From Siphonodentalium dalli (lineage: Eukaryota; Mollusca; Scaphopoda; Gadilida; Siphonodentaliidae): a stretch of 64,000 bases of DNA. The position numbers and the translations under genes were made by a program. The stretch is taken from contig CP136061.1 of NCBI GenBank assembly GCA_032622095.1, positions 121,966,754 through 122,030,753 of the forward strand. Direction: 5' to 3'. The notes under the pieces are model-generated. The model made no database searches and had not been told where the DNA came from. It saw nothing but the letters and a program-made list of their open reading frames with translations. Shown piece after piece: positions 1-12,240 of this stretch. Each line of letters starts with the position of its first letter. Positions within the stretch are counted from its first letter, which is position 1.

Positions 1-42
1 TCCATACAGTCTTGATAAATCTATGACTCAATCTTGAATGCT

Positions 43-168
43 TTAACCCTTTCAGTGCCAAGTCCGATTTTTGTATCAACCCATATTTCCTTGATCATTT
101 TTCAAATTAATTGATTATAATAATGTGATACATTGATGGAAAGAGCTCTTAGGAGCTGAAAGGGTTAA
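43..168. mobile_element. M2 element (piggyBac-like MITE), truncated copy
   Basis: Begins TTAACCCTTTCAGTGCC and ends GGAGCTGAAAGGGTTAA, so TTAA is at both ends. Compared with the full fold-back copy at 38000, most of the right arm is missing (the arms meet at AGAGCTCTTAGGAGC). TTAA duplication with a CCCTTTC end is the piggyBac pattern. Confidence 0.75.
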
Positions 169-271
169 ACAGAGTCGCTGATATATATTAAACACTGGTT
201 ACCATATAAATTTACACTCATATCATTAAAGGGAGACTACCTAAATCCAGACATTTATGGGGTAATATAGA

Positions 272-393
272 GTCCCCAGTTTATAGCGGAATTTACAAAA
301 CAAGTCCAGTAAATTAGTTCTGGACCGAGCCTTTGGCGAGGTCCAGACCTAATTTACTGGACGAGTTTTGTAAATTCCGCTATAAAATTGGGA
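272..393. mobile_element. Fold-back element with about 55-bp arms
   Basis: The left arm (GTCCCCAGTTTATAGCGG.., GTCCAGTAAATTAG, TCTGGACC) is the inverted complement of the right arm (GGTCCAGACC.., TTACTGGAC, CCGCTATAAAATTGGGAC), separated by about 13 nt. Single copy here. No clear target duplication was identified. Confidence 0.7.
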
Positions 394-841
394 CGAGTTG
401 TATATTCTATTTATTACATGATCCAAAACCTCGACAAAACATACTTAAATTAACAAATTGGACGCGAAATTAACATCGGCTTCTATAAAGCATGCGATGA
501 CGTTTTCACTTAACTATATGTTGTTTGCCCGCGTAAAGAAATAGTCCCAGATAAATAAAGACTCCTTGGCGTATTTAATGGCGTATATTTAATGACATAA
601 CTTTTAAAACTCTTCATTCATTATAGTTTGTTGGAAAATATTGGAAGCGATAGTATTTTGAGACGTAGCATACGGATTGTAAACAGACGACAAACCTGAA
701 GTCAAAGGACACTTGGCACTATTTCCTGTTATTAAACAAACCTTTTAATATCACAATTTATAGAATGGGTTTGTTGAATGGAATAAGGGTAGGATCATGT
801 AATAAATGACTATACTCAACGGAAAATAAAAGAACCACTTA

Positions 842-986
842 CAGTAATGCCCTAAATAATCGACTCCTTAACTACAGCAGAATCATGGGTAATTTTTCAG
901 GATTTAGTCAGAAATGTGGCTTGTTGCCATTCATCGGAAAGCTCTCAGTGAGAGCTTTCCGATGAATGGCAACAAACCATATTTCT
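842..986. mobile_element. M1 fold-back MITE, 3'-truncated
   Basis: Starts after TA with CAGTAATGCCCTAAATAATC, carries the central palindrome GAAAGCTCTCAGTGAGAGCTTTC and most of the right arm, then stops in the sequence of the neighbouring C element at about 986. Full-length copies elsewhere are about 213 bp. Confidence 0.8.
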
Positions 987-1212
987 GACTATATCCCCTA
1001 ATTTGCAGAAGATAAAATGCATAATCAAGGTGACTAATGGGTGAACATCACACAACTTCAACTGGGACCTTCTGTCTGATGCTAGTTCTCCCATAGCAGT
1101 TGACGCCTAAGCAGAATAAGGTCCCCAGAGGGTGAATTTGGTGATGCTAGCCTCTAAATTCACCCTCTGGGGACTTCATTCTGCAAATGACAGACACACT
1201 ATTTGCAGGCTT
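987..1212. mobile_element. C-family element, right half only
   Basis: Matches the interior and right terminus of the full copy at 19754-20252: TATCCCCTAATTTGCAG, GTGAACATCAC, TCTCCCATAGCAGTTGA. The terminal hairpin follows (GGTCCCCAGAGGGTGAATTT and its complement), then CTGCAAATGACAGACACAC and AGGCTTG. The hairpin loop is shortened. The left half is absent. Confidence 0.75.
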
Positions 1213-1235
1213 GCACTGACATAATACTTTTTAAA

Positions 1236-1632
1236 GATGCATTATTTGAATTAACGCTCCCAAATTAGTATTTCTTTGGCTTCGGGGGTCAAAAATATTT
1301 GATTCGAGTCAAGGAACTCACCCAACAGATATCGATTTTTGAAGTTTGTTATTTCTCGAGATGTACAATTATTTGTGGCCTAGAAAAACGCAAATTTGCG
1401 GATGAAGATCGATAACTCTAAAATTAGGTGGTAATACGGCCAAATTTTGTGATTCTCAGCCTTATTTCATTGAACAAAATGTTGATAAATAACATGTTTT
1501 GGGAAATTTGATACCATAGTTGACAGTGGTTAGCCATTATTTTGTTGAAATGAATCGATTCTGATAACTAAAGTGTATTTTGAAGAAATTTTGTTGATGT
1601 TGTATCTTGATGATATGGGGACCCTTTAAAAG
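1236..1632 (-). repeat. Dispersed repeat D (minus orientation)
   Basis: The reverse complement matches 15100-15294 and 18885-19275 in shared blocks: GTCCCCATATCATC, GTTATCAGAATCGATTCA, AACATTTTGTTCAATG, the GAAGCCAAAGAAATA tail. No coding potential. Element class unknown. Confidence 0.65.
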
Positions 1633-1685
1633 TAAGGAGATTTCCTGCTATTTGTTTCACACTATTGAACTCGGAGCTATTCAAT

Positions 1686-1939
1686 ATAGTCTTGAAATAG
1701 GGTGTCTGTCATTTGCAGAATGAGGTCCCCAGAGGGTGAATTTAGTGATGCTACCCCGCATAGCGGGCTAGCATCACCAAATGCACCCTCTGGGAACCTC
1801 ATTCTGCTGAGGTGTAAGCAGAATGAGGTCCCCAGAGGGTGAATTTGGTGATGCTAGCCCACTATGTGGGGTAGCATCACTAAATTCACCCTCTGGGGAC
1901 GTCATTCTGCAAATGACAGACACCCTATTTCAAGGCTTG
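1686..1939. mobile_element. C-family short element with perfect 8-bp target duplication
   Basis: 254 bp. The two ends are inverted (CTTGAAATAGGGTGTCTGTC / rc of CTATTTCAAGGCTTG) and each terminal segment itself folds into a hairpin around GGTCCCCAGAGGGTGAATTT. TATTCAAT lies at 1678-1685 and 1940-1947. No coding capacity. Confidence 0.9.
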
Positions 1940-2389
1940 TATTCAATATAGTCTTGATCAATCAGACTGCAGTTATGGTTGGTTGTAAGTTTTTCTGCAC
2001 TAAACTTGATATGTGACTGAAATGACTCAAAATACAGACTATGTTTGCTTCTGTGTTTGGGCTTATGATCTTTTTCCTGAAGTAATGTCCTTTTTGACTT
2101 AGAAATTTAATATGAAAATACAGGTTTATTACCGTTTATGGGCCTTTTGCTCGTATTTTCCATAGACTTTTTCCAGATGATATATTTCTTAAAGAAATTT
2201 GAAACAAACCAGGTACATGTACTCTTGTTAATGATGTGTGTCATACCTTGAAATCTATTGTAAATGAAACAACACTTGCATATTCAAGAGGATTACAAAT
2301 GTGATTGCGTATGAGAGTGTTTGCATCACAATTTCACTTATATGTATCCTATACCACCGAGAATATTTTCTTACTAAACAGTAAGACTA

Positions 2390-2728
2390 CAGTAATGCCC
2401 TAAATAATCGACTCAGAATTATGGGTAACTTTTCATGATTTAGTCGGAAATATGGCTTGTTGCCATTAATCGGAAAGCTCTCAGTGAGAGCTTTCCGATG
2501 AATGGCTACAAGCCATATTTCCAACTAAATAATTGACTACTTTACCACAGCAGAATTATGGGTAGCTTTTCATGATTTAGTCGGAAATATGGCTTGTTGC
2601 CATTCATCGGGAAAGCTCTCAGTGAGAGCTTTCCGATGAATCGCAACAAGCCATATTTCCGACTAAATCATGAAAAGTTACCCATAATTCTGCTGTGGTA
2701 AAGGAGTCAATTATTTTGGGCATTACTG
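2390..2728. mobile_element. M1 element, double-hairpin copy
   Basis: TA-flanked ends CAGTAATGCCC / GGGCATTACTG enclose two successive M1 palindromes, each with GAAAGCTCTCAGTGAGAGCTTTC. It looks like one M1 recombined with or inserted in another. Confidence 0.85.
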
Positions 2729-3228
2729 TATCACACTTGTCTCAAAAATGCAGGCTTGTAATCTGCATTCAAAATTTCATTCTGTTCAGCTGTTCTATTT
2801 ATAATTTCTTGGTTTAATTTTGTCATTAATAGCCTGTGATTCATCAATTTAATTTCTTGTACTCACTTGTTATTTTTTGTTTATTTTAGATTTGTTAGTG
2901 TCTTGTACATTCTCTCTATATATCATTCAGTATAACTGAATCTGTACAATAAATTTGTTTGTCTCCAAGATCTCTGTTTTTAACATCCATAGGAAGGTAT
3001 ATCACACACAGAGATATTGCTATTGTTGGCCATTTGAGGGGCAGGTAATTCAGTAAATCAGTATAACTACATGCACCCCACCCAACCACATGTGGGATTT
3101 TTAGAGGTACAGCCACATGGTTTCTACCCCCCTCTAAACTTGTACTCAGGCTCCATATTACCGAATTATGTGGTATTCAATATTCAACAATAAAACCTGT
3201 GCAAATATATACACATTTTAATTATCTT

Positions 3229-4530
3229 TTAGTGCATTCCACTAATAGTGGTCAATGACAAATTATTTTTAGGAAATTCATTGCCAAATTCACATAAGCG
3301 CAATTCAATTGCACTGAAGCACAATTCATTCCCAGGCATATCAATTTCACCAAACTGCAATTGATAATAAATGTGAATTTGGCCTCCCACAATTTGCAAC
3401 ATATGAATATTAGTTATCTTCGGCAACATCAGGGGTACATAGAGATTTAATACCTGGATGCTGAATTTTCCAGGTATTAAATCCCTACCCCACAATGTTG
3501 CTGGATATAACGAGTTTGTCCCCACAGTGATAGCCATGCCGCCTTAATTGGAGGAGGTTAGCCATTTTGTGGGTTAATAATTGCACTGAAATGTAATTCA
3601 TTTGCACCGAAGCATAATTATTTTAAATTGTCCCAATGAAGTGATTATCCTGCAGTACAATTCAATTGAGCTTCAGCACAATTGAATTCCTTGTCAGCAC
3701 AATTGTTTGTACTTTAAGCACAATTATTGTGCTCCAGTACTATTGATTGCGCTCCAGTGCAATTTAATTGTGTTTTTTTGGTGATTAATTATAATTATGA
3801 ATTCAGCCTCCCATAGAAAATATAATAAAAAGTTTGAAATTGATATATTTTATCCCATATTTTATTATTTAACTGGTACGCAGGATTCACCCCTGTCTGT
3901 TAACTGAGATTCAGGCAGGAGGGGTGACACCTTCATGATTAACAAACCAGACTCAGGATTGATAACATCGCTTGGATTTGGGTAGGGTGTAACTGGATAT
4001 CACGCCTCCCCATGTATGACTAAAAAAGATATCCCTCGTTTGATATCGTTTGATCCTGAAATGGCCAGAATTATTTTTTTTTAATTTAATTAATTATTTT
4101 TTTTGGATTCAAAGTTTTTTTTAAATACAAAAAACAATTTAATTCTCATGCAACTATCAAATGTGTGAAATTTTTTTTTTTTACTTGAAAAAAAATTACA
4201 TTTAAATCTCAAAAAACTTATTTCTGACCATTTCAGGATCAAATCAAACTATCAAATGCGTTAAAAAAACATCTAAGATGAAACATTCTGGCTATTTCAA
4301 GATCAAACGATACCAAATGTGTGGGGAAAACAATTTGTCACTATACAAAAAAAACATTGAATCTATATGGGAGGCCAAATTCACTTTTAATAATTATTTG
4401 CACTTAAGCACAATTATTTGTGCTAAAGCACAATTATTTTCACTTAAGCACAGTTATTTACGCTTAAGCGTAAAAACTGTGCAAAAGCATGAATATGTAC
4501 ATTTTTATTCCCCATCAATATAGATATTTC
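3229..4530. repeat. Repeat region E: scattered GCACAATTATT units and inverted arms
   Basis: Many degenerate units of the form GCACAATT(A/C)ATTTG with alternating inverted orientation occur at 3300-3780 and 4390-4480. GTGAATTTGGCCTCCCA near 3374 is inverted as TGGGAGGCCAAATTCAC near 4368. A second inverted pair is TTTGATCCTGAAATGG (about 4049) and CCATTTCAGGATCAAA (about 4219). Related sequence recurs at 9010-9070 and 9840-9960. Very A/T-rich tracts lie at 4070-4200. Confidence 0.55.
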
Positions 4531-4620
4531 CTCAAAAATAAAATAGGCTTCCCCATATTTGAAACTTCTATTGTGTGGTGGACTCTGTGAATATCAACAG
4601 GATGAGTTAGGTAATGGTTT

Positions 4621-5000
4621 TAGCTCACCTGAGACGAAGTCTCCGGTGGAGCTATAGTCATCACTCCTCGTCCGTCGTCCGTCTGTCTGTCGCACCGTCC
4701 GTCAAGAATCATCTTCTCCTCCAGAACCGTAAGATGGAATGGGTTCATATTTGGTGTGGATGTTCCCTAGGTGAATCACATTCAGATTTGTTCAAATGAG
4801 GTCACCCGGTCAAATAGTTGCGAAGCTAGGACCATAACTCTTTCCCACCATAGTATTTCTTACAACGACTTCTTCTCAAATTTCATTGGGCCGAATGGAT
4901 TCATATTTGGTACAAAGGGTCCTTGGGGGACTGTGATTCAGATTTGTTCAAATGAGGTCACTGTGTCGAATGTGGGCGGAGCCAGTGACATAAAAAAAAA
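4621..5000 (+). mobile_element. P1 element (hairpin + GTCC microsatellite + core repeats), partial
   Basis: Starts with an imperfect palindrome TAGCTCACCTGAG..GGTGGAGCTA (4621-4654), then a GTCCGTCGTCCGTCTG-type microsatellite. About two core units follow, with 'GGGTTCATATTTGGT', 'TTCAGATTTGTTCAAATGAGG' and 'GTCAAATAGTTG'. This pattern is abundant in molluscan genomes. No coding capacity. The 3' end is not defined. Confidence 0.75.
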
Positions 5001-5404
5001 TAATATATTTTTGTTAAATTCAGATTTTTGGAATTTTCACCTTGTTCAATTTAACAAACAATTTTTTTTTTTTTTAAACATGTTATAAAATTTGAAAAAA
5101 GTGACACCATTATAACATCTGCAGAGTTATGAAATTTTAATCTTTAAAATGAAATTACGGATTACCCATTCCCCCTCCCACATGGCCCAGACCACCCCCC
5201 CCCCCGCCCCACCGCCCCACCCTGCCCCAACCAACATCCCTTCCAACCAATATCATCTCCAACTTCCAACTTTAATACCTGTTCTAATCAGAAACAGATA
5301 TATCTTTCTGCAGGGAGCCAGAGAGAGAGACAGGTCATTAATCTAGATTAGAATAATATATGTCATCTGGCAGAGCAGTGTTGTTTACACAAGCAATTTA
5401 AAAC

Positions 5405-5757
5405 AAACTGCCTGAATTTAGTGTGTCTGAAATTTCAGAATGAGGTCCCCAGAGGGTGAATTTAATGTTGCTACCCCATACAGCAGGCTAGCATCACCAA
5501 ATACACCCTTCGGGGACCTAATTCTGATTAGGCATCATCTTCTGTGAAGTATCTTAAGTATCAAATTGAAATTTTGTTTTAGTTACTTTTTGACTTTTTC
5601 CCTTCTGTTCAGTTGCTATGTCCCCCTAATTAGCAGAGATAAAATGCATAATTGAGGTGCTCAATGGGTGTGCATTGCAAACTTCAATCTGTTCATAGGT
5701 TTACCATGGCTGTTGAGGCCTAATCAGACTGAGGATGAATCCGGCGATGCTAGACCG
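5405..5757. mobile_element. C-family long element, right end truncated
   Basis: Left terminal hairpin (GAATGAGGTCCCCAGAGGGTG.. with inverted partner) and the interior (TTCAGTTGCTATGTCCCC, TAATTAGCAGAGATAAAATG, GAGGCCTAATCAGACTGAGG) match the full copy at 19754. The right terminal hairpin breaks off at about 5757. Confidence 0.75.
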
Positions 5758-5759
5758 CT

Positions 5760-6130
5760 TCTTCAGTTCAGATTTGTTAAAATGGGGTGACTGGGACAAA
5801 TAGGGGCAGAGCCAGGGACATAACTCTTTTTTTTTTAAAGGTTATAAAATTGAAATCTTTGCTCAATTTAAAAAAAAAAGAATAAACAAAATTGGGGTGA
5901 CTGGGTCAAATAGAGGCAGAGCCAGGGACTAACTCTTTTTTTTAAATGTTGTTAAATTGAAATCTTTGCTCAATTTAAAAAAAAAAAGAATAAAAAAAAT
6001 TCAAATTTAAAATAAAAAAAAACAAATCAAATAAAAAAAATTCATTTAACCTTTGATTTTTTTTTTGACACTCCCTCCCACAACCCCCCCCCCCCCCACT
6101 GCACCAGGTCCCTGCCATTAAATGATATTA
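5760..6130 (+). repeat. P1 core-unit fragments in A/T-rich sequence
   Basis: Two tandem copies of a unit containing TTGGGGTGACTGGG(A/T)CAAATA and GGCAGAGCCAGGGAC, each followed by a T-rich then A-rich tract. The unit matches the P1 core. Poly-C and poly-A runs follow to about 6100. No terminal hairpin here. Confidence 0.5.
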
Positions 6131-6469
6131 ACTACAAGGCTGTATTATACTTTACATGTCTGTGTGAATAGCACAACATCTCTGAGCTGTGGTCATTAAA
6201 AAGTAATTAGCATCCGCATTCCCAGGTTTACCCAGAGCCACAAAGACTGGGGTCCAGATTTGTTTGAAAGTCACAAAACAGGGGTGATATCAGGGAGGTG
6301 TGCATGGGCTGCCCCCACCCCCCAATGCTTAGTTTTAATTGGGGTATGGGGAACGCCATTTTGAAGGTTGCCCCCATTTGCCCTTCACTCTGTTTTCACT
6401 ACCCTTGGACCAAAATATTTTGTTGAATTCTTGACAGAATGATATCTATCTATACAGCCCCAGATAATT

Positions 6470-6684
6470 TTAACCCTTTCTATATTAAATGGATTCTCAG
6501 GTTCAGTTAAAAATTGTCATTGGAATGATCTATTATTGATTTGGATGGATGTTAAAGTGATAAAAGCAGACAACAGATAGATAATAAGTTCAACAAACAA
6601 CATATAGTCCCTTGTTGAACTAATTATCTTGCACATTTCTTGTGGAATAACTCATTAATGATACTTTAGTATAGAAAGGGTTAA
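6470..6684. mobile_element. M4 element (TTAA-flanked MITE)
   Basis: TTAACCCTTTCTATATTAAA at the left and TTTAGTATAGAAAGGGTTAA at the right form imperfect inverted ends bounded by TTAA. Arms continue into inverted AATAAGTTCAACAA / TTGTTGAACTAATTATC. Related copies are at 37434 and 51094. Confidence 0.75.
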
Positions 6685-7066
6685 AGTAATTATAATTTAG
6701 TTGACAGCTACAAACATAAACAAGGCTAGTTTACCTTGCTATTTTAACTAATTCTGATACTGTGGCTTAATACCCTACAGCCTGCTATTTCCAATTTTTA
6801 TGAGAAGTTAATGACCATGTTATTCATTTTATCTGATATTCAACATTTCTAGCAATTACAAACTTCATAGTTTGACATGTATTGATTAGACACACTATTG
6901 ACTGTTTATTATTGGCCAAAAATCAGAGTGAAATGATTGGTCCCTTTCCTTCTTACAAAGGTCACTGATATAGGTCAATGTTTTCATTCTGTGTGTTGTT
7001 TTCCAAATAGGCAGAATTAAAATATTTTGCTGTTTTCTGTGTTTGTGTCCATGCTTTAGTTGTTTT

Positions 7067-8530
7067 TAGCTCACCTGAGATGAAGTCTCCAGTGGAGCTA
7101 TAGTCATCACTCCTCGTCCGTCATACATCCATCCGTCCATCCGTCCGTCGAGCCGTCCATCAACAATTCTTTCAACTTCTTCTCCTCTGGAACCATAAGA
7201 CCGAATGGGTTCATATTTGGTGTGGTTGTTCCCTAGGTGACTCACATTCAGATTTGTTCAAATTAGGTCACTGGGTCAAATAGTTGCGAAGCCAGGGCCA
7301 TAAATCTTTCCCTCCATAGTAATTATTTTAAACATCTTCTAAAATACCATCAGGCCAAATGGGTTCATATTTGGTATGAAGGATCCTTGGGTGACTGGGG
7401 TTCAGATTTGTTAAAATCAGGTCACTGGGTCAAATGTGGGCGGGGCAAGGGACATAACTCCAAAAAATAACTCCATGGTCAATTATATATATTGTGCCCC
7501 CTGGCCCTTTACTCAAATTCACTGCTTCTGCCACCCTGGTCCCAAAAATAATATTTACTCAAATTCTTGACAACGAATCATTAATAAGAAGCATTTATTT
7601 TGGCTCTAACTGTATGCGGGGTATGCCTACACATGTCAAGTGAAATCTGACATTTTTATAAACATTCCCTGGAGATCTGCTAGAGGTCATTAATTCCCAA
7701 TTACAACAACAATCTATCTTACGTATTGTTCAAATCTTTCAACAGGACATTTAACACTCCCACATCCACCACTTCACCAGAACATATTTGGCAAACTTGA
7801 AAAGTGTTCTTTGAAAGAACCACCAGCTCTATTTAGCTCATATTTAATATTGAGGCTCCTTTGGTGATTGTGATTCAGATTTGTTCAATCAGGGTCACCA
7901 GGTCAAGTAGGTGCAAGGCCAGCTACATTACTCTTTCTCTCCATAGTAATTCATGATATGTCTTGAACATATGCAAGAATCAAATGGCCTATTTTGCTTA
8001 TATTTGGTATGAAATTACCTTGGGTGACAGATTTGTGAAAATGGGATCACAAAGTCAAATAAGGGCATAGCCAGAGACATAACTATTTCACCACATAGTA
8101 ATTCTTAAAATATGTTTGCAAGAGCCAAGAACTAGTTGTCTTATTTAGCATGGAATGTTCTTGTTTGACTGCAATTCAGATTTTTTTAAATGGGGTCACC
8201 TGGTCAGATAGGGGCCAAGCGAAGGACAGTTTGCCTCTTAATATGCTTCCTTCACAAGGACCATCAGGTCTATTTTACTGATATTTAGTATGAAGGGTTC
8301 TTTGGTGTCTGGGATTCAAATTTATTCAGATGGGGTCACCAGGTTAAATAGGGTGGGACCAGGGACATAACTGTATGTCTCTATAGTAATTCTTAAAATG
8401 TCTTCTCAAGAGAGGTTGGACTATTTAGATTACATATAGTATGGAGGATCCTTTAGTGACTGAGATTCAGATTTGTTAACATGAGGTAAACCTGTTAAGA
8501 AATGACGGGGCTATGGGGAGTTAACACTTT
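7067..8530 (+). mobile_element. P1 element, long diverged copy
   Basis: 5' palindrome TAGCTCACCTGAG..AGTGGAGCTATAG, then (CCGT)n-type microsatellite at 7118-7160. Tandem cores of roughly 140-150 bp follow, with ATTCAGATTTGTT..GGGGTCAC..GGTCAAATAG near 7250, 7400, 7870, 8030, 8180, 8310 and 8465. Divergence increases along the array. No 3' terminus recognised. Confidence 0.65.
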
Positions 8531-9218
8531 TGTGTCTAAAATAATCATTGAAATACCAAATTCATTAAAACATCTACTTGGAACTACCTGACTGATTAAT
8601 CTGACATACATGTATGGTGTTTTGGGTCCATGGATAATTGGGCTTCAAACATATCTAAATGGTTTTATAAAAAGGCACTTGTGAAATTGGAAATTTCCAA
8701 CAATTGAGAAAGTTTGAGATGTCGGTTGTGAAATTCCAACCTAAGACTTGGGAGTCTGGAGCCCGGTCGGGAGGGGACTTGTTGAGCTGGAGGAGGGGAG
8801 TGATCGGTAATGTACAGTTGGTAATTTCAAGGTGGATATTCACCGATCTACATACATGAAGCCTCTCTAGCCACATATCCTGTTTAGATCTACTTCTTTT
8901 AAAGTGATTATGAAAAGTTCTGACTGTTGTGGTCTCCATAGTCCCAGTCTTATCAGTCTTTGCAGTTTGGTGAGCGACCCACAGTCATTATTGACTGTCT
9001 TGTTAATTTCCTTATTTGCGCTTTATTGCAAATAATTTTGATCAAGCGCAATAAATTGTGCTTAACTGGTTCGCTGCTAAATATCCTACATACACGTAAT
9101 AAAATGCGTATATATATTTCAATAAACAGAAAATTATTGAATTTTATGCTCGGAGTTGATAATTTGCACTCTTTTCTCAAATTTGACCCCCAAATATAAG
9201 CATTTGTGATTATGTTGT
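8531..9218. other. Unassigned sequence
   Basis: No convincing coding sequence. ORFs of 75-94 aa on both strands overlap each other and resemble no family known to me. Positions 9010-9070 contain the GCGCAATAAATTGTGC-type units of repeat region E. Confidence 0.4.
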
Positions 9219-9548
9219 GAGCCTGGATGTCTCACTAGGCTATGGTTATGAACTTATGAGCTTGGATGTCTCAATATGCTATGGTTATGAGTCTGGATGT
9301 CTCATTAGGCTATGGCTATGCCTACCGGCTTGGATGTCTCATTAGGCTATGGTTATGAGCCTTGATGTCTGATTTAGACTATGGTTATGGGTCTGGATGT
9401 CTCATTAGGCAATGATTATGAGTCTGGATGTCTCATTAGGCTATGGTTATGAGCCTGGTTGTCTGTTTGTTAAGGTAGGTTATCGATATGAGCCTGGATG
9501 TCTGATTTAATAATAATAGGTTATGGTTATGGTTATGAGCTTGGTTGT
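9219..9548 (+). repeat. Minisatellite, about 30-32-bp unit, about 10 copies
   Basis: Tandem units of the form 'GAGCCTGGATGTCTCATTAGG' + 'CTATGGTTAT' with substitutions and small indels. Single array in the window. Confidence 0.9.
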
Positions 9549-10209
9549 CGGCCGCCCTAATAGGGCAAAACATTTGTAATTTTTCTCAAACTTTTCGCAA
9601 TATAAGTACCTTTTCTGACAATTTTATTGGTCGGCATCCATTCAAACTTCACAATGTCCCAATTTAATTATATATGTAACGATATTTCTGAAATATTACC
9701 TGACAAACACTATTTAAATGATTAAACTAAACAACGATTTGACTAAACAAGACAGTGTCATTGCCAAAGCCCATATCTGGGCTTCCAGCACTCTTACATA
9801 GGGTCCAAATATGGGCTTTCAGCACTGAACCAGTTAAGCATAAATAATAGTAGCTTAAATTAATTTTGCTTAATCACAATATTTTTGTTTGCCATTTCAG
9901 AGTCAAATGATATCAAAGGAATAAAATTTGTTTTAGTCATACATGGGGGGGGGGGGGAACCAAGGGTGTGGGGTCAGCTAGCCAATCTAGGGAGGGGAGA
10001 GTGACATGTTACATCTGTATATATAAAATTCTTCTAAAAAAAGACCAAGCAGAAACCAAAAAATTATGAATAAATTTTAAACATTTGTTATAACTTATAG
10101 TATTAATTATTTAATACCTCAATTGTTATTATTACTTGACAACTATAACTAAGATCACATTTTTTTTTATAAAAATCAGTGCTAAAATTGCATTTAATTA
10201 TTCAAAGAA

Positions 10210-10700
10210 AAAGAATGTGTGTCTTTATTCAATGTTTTAAAAGAAGTTCCAAAGAATAGTGGACTAAAAATGAACAGTGCCGTTTTAAATCGTATGACCT
10301 TTGAACCTCAGGTCAAAGGACTCGCCCACACAAGTTCACCAGAGGTGAAAGTTCACGCATGCTTTTCATCTCATCACATCGCTTCACTTCGGGTATTATT
10401 TTGCACCGAGAAGGAAGTGGTAATCATCTTAGAATTCCGGACTTTTGTAAGTAACAATTTCCCGATATTTCCGACAAGCTGTCATCGTTACTACTCACAT
10501 TTTGTTTCTATCAGGTGCCACAGTCATTATCCGTGTGTTGTTATTAATAGCGGCTTTTGTCAGGTGTTTGTGTCTATAAAATTTATGAACAATTTCGCCG
10601 GTGTAATTTTGACCACACCCTTTTCAATCGCAGACACCATTGCTGCTCATAAATTAATGTTCGATCGATTCATTTGGTTTAAATTTAATGCAAAATGAAT
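10210..10700 (+). promoter_or_regulatory. Possible regulatory segment with back-to-back DR1 sites; 159-codon ORF not supported
   Basis: Less repetitive sequence. At 10295-10307 the minus strand reads GGTTCAAAGGTCA, and at 10310-10322 the plus strand reads AGGTCAAAGGACT. Both are DR1-type nuclear-receptor motifs (HNF4/RXR class) in divergent arrangement. A TATAAA lies at 10575. GTAAGT at 10448 could be a donor. An ORF at 10219-10698 has no recognisable domain. Promoter status is a guess. Confidence 0.2.
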
Positions 10701-10862
10701 GATGTTGTTGTAACTTTTCTTTTCATTGAAGAATAAAATTAATTTGTAAATAAAATAATAAATAAATTTGCACAGACCCACAGTAGCATCTTCACACCTT
10801 TTTAAAATTTTTGCAAAAATCTCGGAAATTTTGATATAAAGTGGTAGTATATTGATCTTGAC

Positions 10863-11462
10863 TTAAAGGGGTACTGTACGCCATTTTCAATAAATTCCCG
10901 GTGATAACAACGATCTAGTATCGATACTATATAGAAATCTAAGTAATTTGAGTCGAAGATGTATTCTGTAAACGCTCAGGTTAATAGGCTATCTTAAAAT
11001 TTAATAATTTAAAAGTTAATAATTTAATATAAATTGATTTTATGGCTCCAGCCATAAAATGGCGTCTCTTAAAATTGGAATTTCCGTGTACAAAACGTAA
11101 TCAAATTATAATTGAGGGATACTGGATTAATAAAACAATTGCACACACGATCGTTTGAAACATTATGCTTATACGGGGAGAAAACCCAAGCTACTCATTG
11201 ACTAGTGACCATACACTAACTTAAATGAGTATATGGGACTACTAAGCATATACTATAATGTTTATTTGATTCATTTGGTTGAAAACTGTACAAAAATTAC
11301 TCGACAACGACAATTTGTATTTTTGCATTCCGGTAAATTTGCCATCCGTAACAATACTTCGTACTCAACATACTTTCAAAAAATGGAAAAGTTGTTACCT
11401 TATTCTCCGACTCGGGGATTATAGAAACCAACAACAACATCTTGGGTACAGTACCCCTTTAA
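10863..11462. mobile_element. T element, 600-bp TTAA-flanked MITE
   Basis: Ends TTAAAGGGGTACTGTAC (left) and GTACAGTACCCCTTTAA (right) are perfect inverted repeats bounded by TTAA. The interior encodes nothing recognisable. A related left end (TTTAAAGGAGTACTGTACAC) lies near 24505. Confidence 0.85.
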
Positions 11463-11709
11463 AGCATAACCAAATTGAGAAAAAATGAAAATTATGTGAC
11501 GTGATTTTTTTCTGAATTTTCGAAAAATTGACTTCAATTTGTTTTTTCTGCCAAAATGTTTAAGTCCATTCAAAGACATGCTCAAGGCAACAAATTGTTT
11601 GATACTTGTCATCGAGCTATTATTGGGCAAACAGAGACATTAAACTGCCACTAAACAATTGTTATCCAGAAATCACAAAGCCTGTATCACCTGAAAACTA
11701 AACTGCATG

Positions 11710-11827
11710 TGCAGGGTTCATTGCCAACTAACCTGATTATCCTAAGTTGAATGAACCTGCCCCAAAACTGCAGGGTTCATTGCCAACTAACCTGATTATC
11801 CTAAGTTGAATGAACCTGCCCCAAAAC
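11710..11827 (+). repeat. Perfect 59-bp tandem duplication
   Basis: 11710-11768 and 11769-11827 are identical by eye (TGCAGGGTTCATTGCCAAC .. CTGCCCCAAAAC). The identity suggests a recent event. Confidence 0.95.
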
Positions 11828-12240
11828 TTTATCTGGGTTATCTGGAGCCTGTATACACTATATTGTATGGTACCACTTAACAAACTTACAAACATGTGGG
11901 GGGAGGGACTCCGAGGGAGAATTAACACAAATCTGCAGAGAGCAGCAATGTTCTGAAATTGATATTGTTTTAAAAAATAATGCCGTTTGCATAATATACA
12001 CTGCATTTTTGTGACTTGTTGGTCTGTCTTATCTTCTGTGTGTTGCGATAAGCTATATAAATGTACTGTACACACATGCCATTTTAATACAATATATGTT
12101 TATATGTTGAATTTAATTTGTTATTTCATCAATTTGAAATAAAAATAAGAACAGTTTATTATGAACCTGTCTCATGTTAATACTTTCCCAGTAAAGGTAT
12201 CGGTACTACTTTGTACATTTTACATGTAGTAGTAAATTTT

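Noticed and set aside
9219-9548. Array of about 30-bp units that could be taken for a CRISPR
   Set aside because: The units are contiguous with no unique spacers, and the genome is eukaryotic. It is a minisatellite.
10219-10698. 159-codon ORF on the + strand, one of the longest in the 5' half
   Set aside because: The translation shows no recognisable domain, is rich in His/Phe/Ser without pattern, and has no visible splice partners. It is kept only as a possible regulatory segment.
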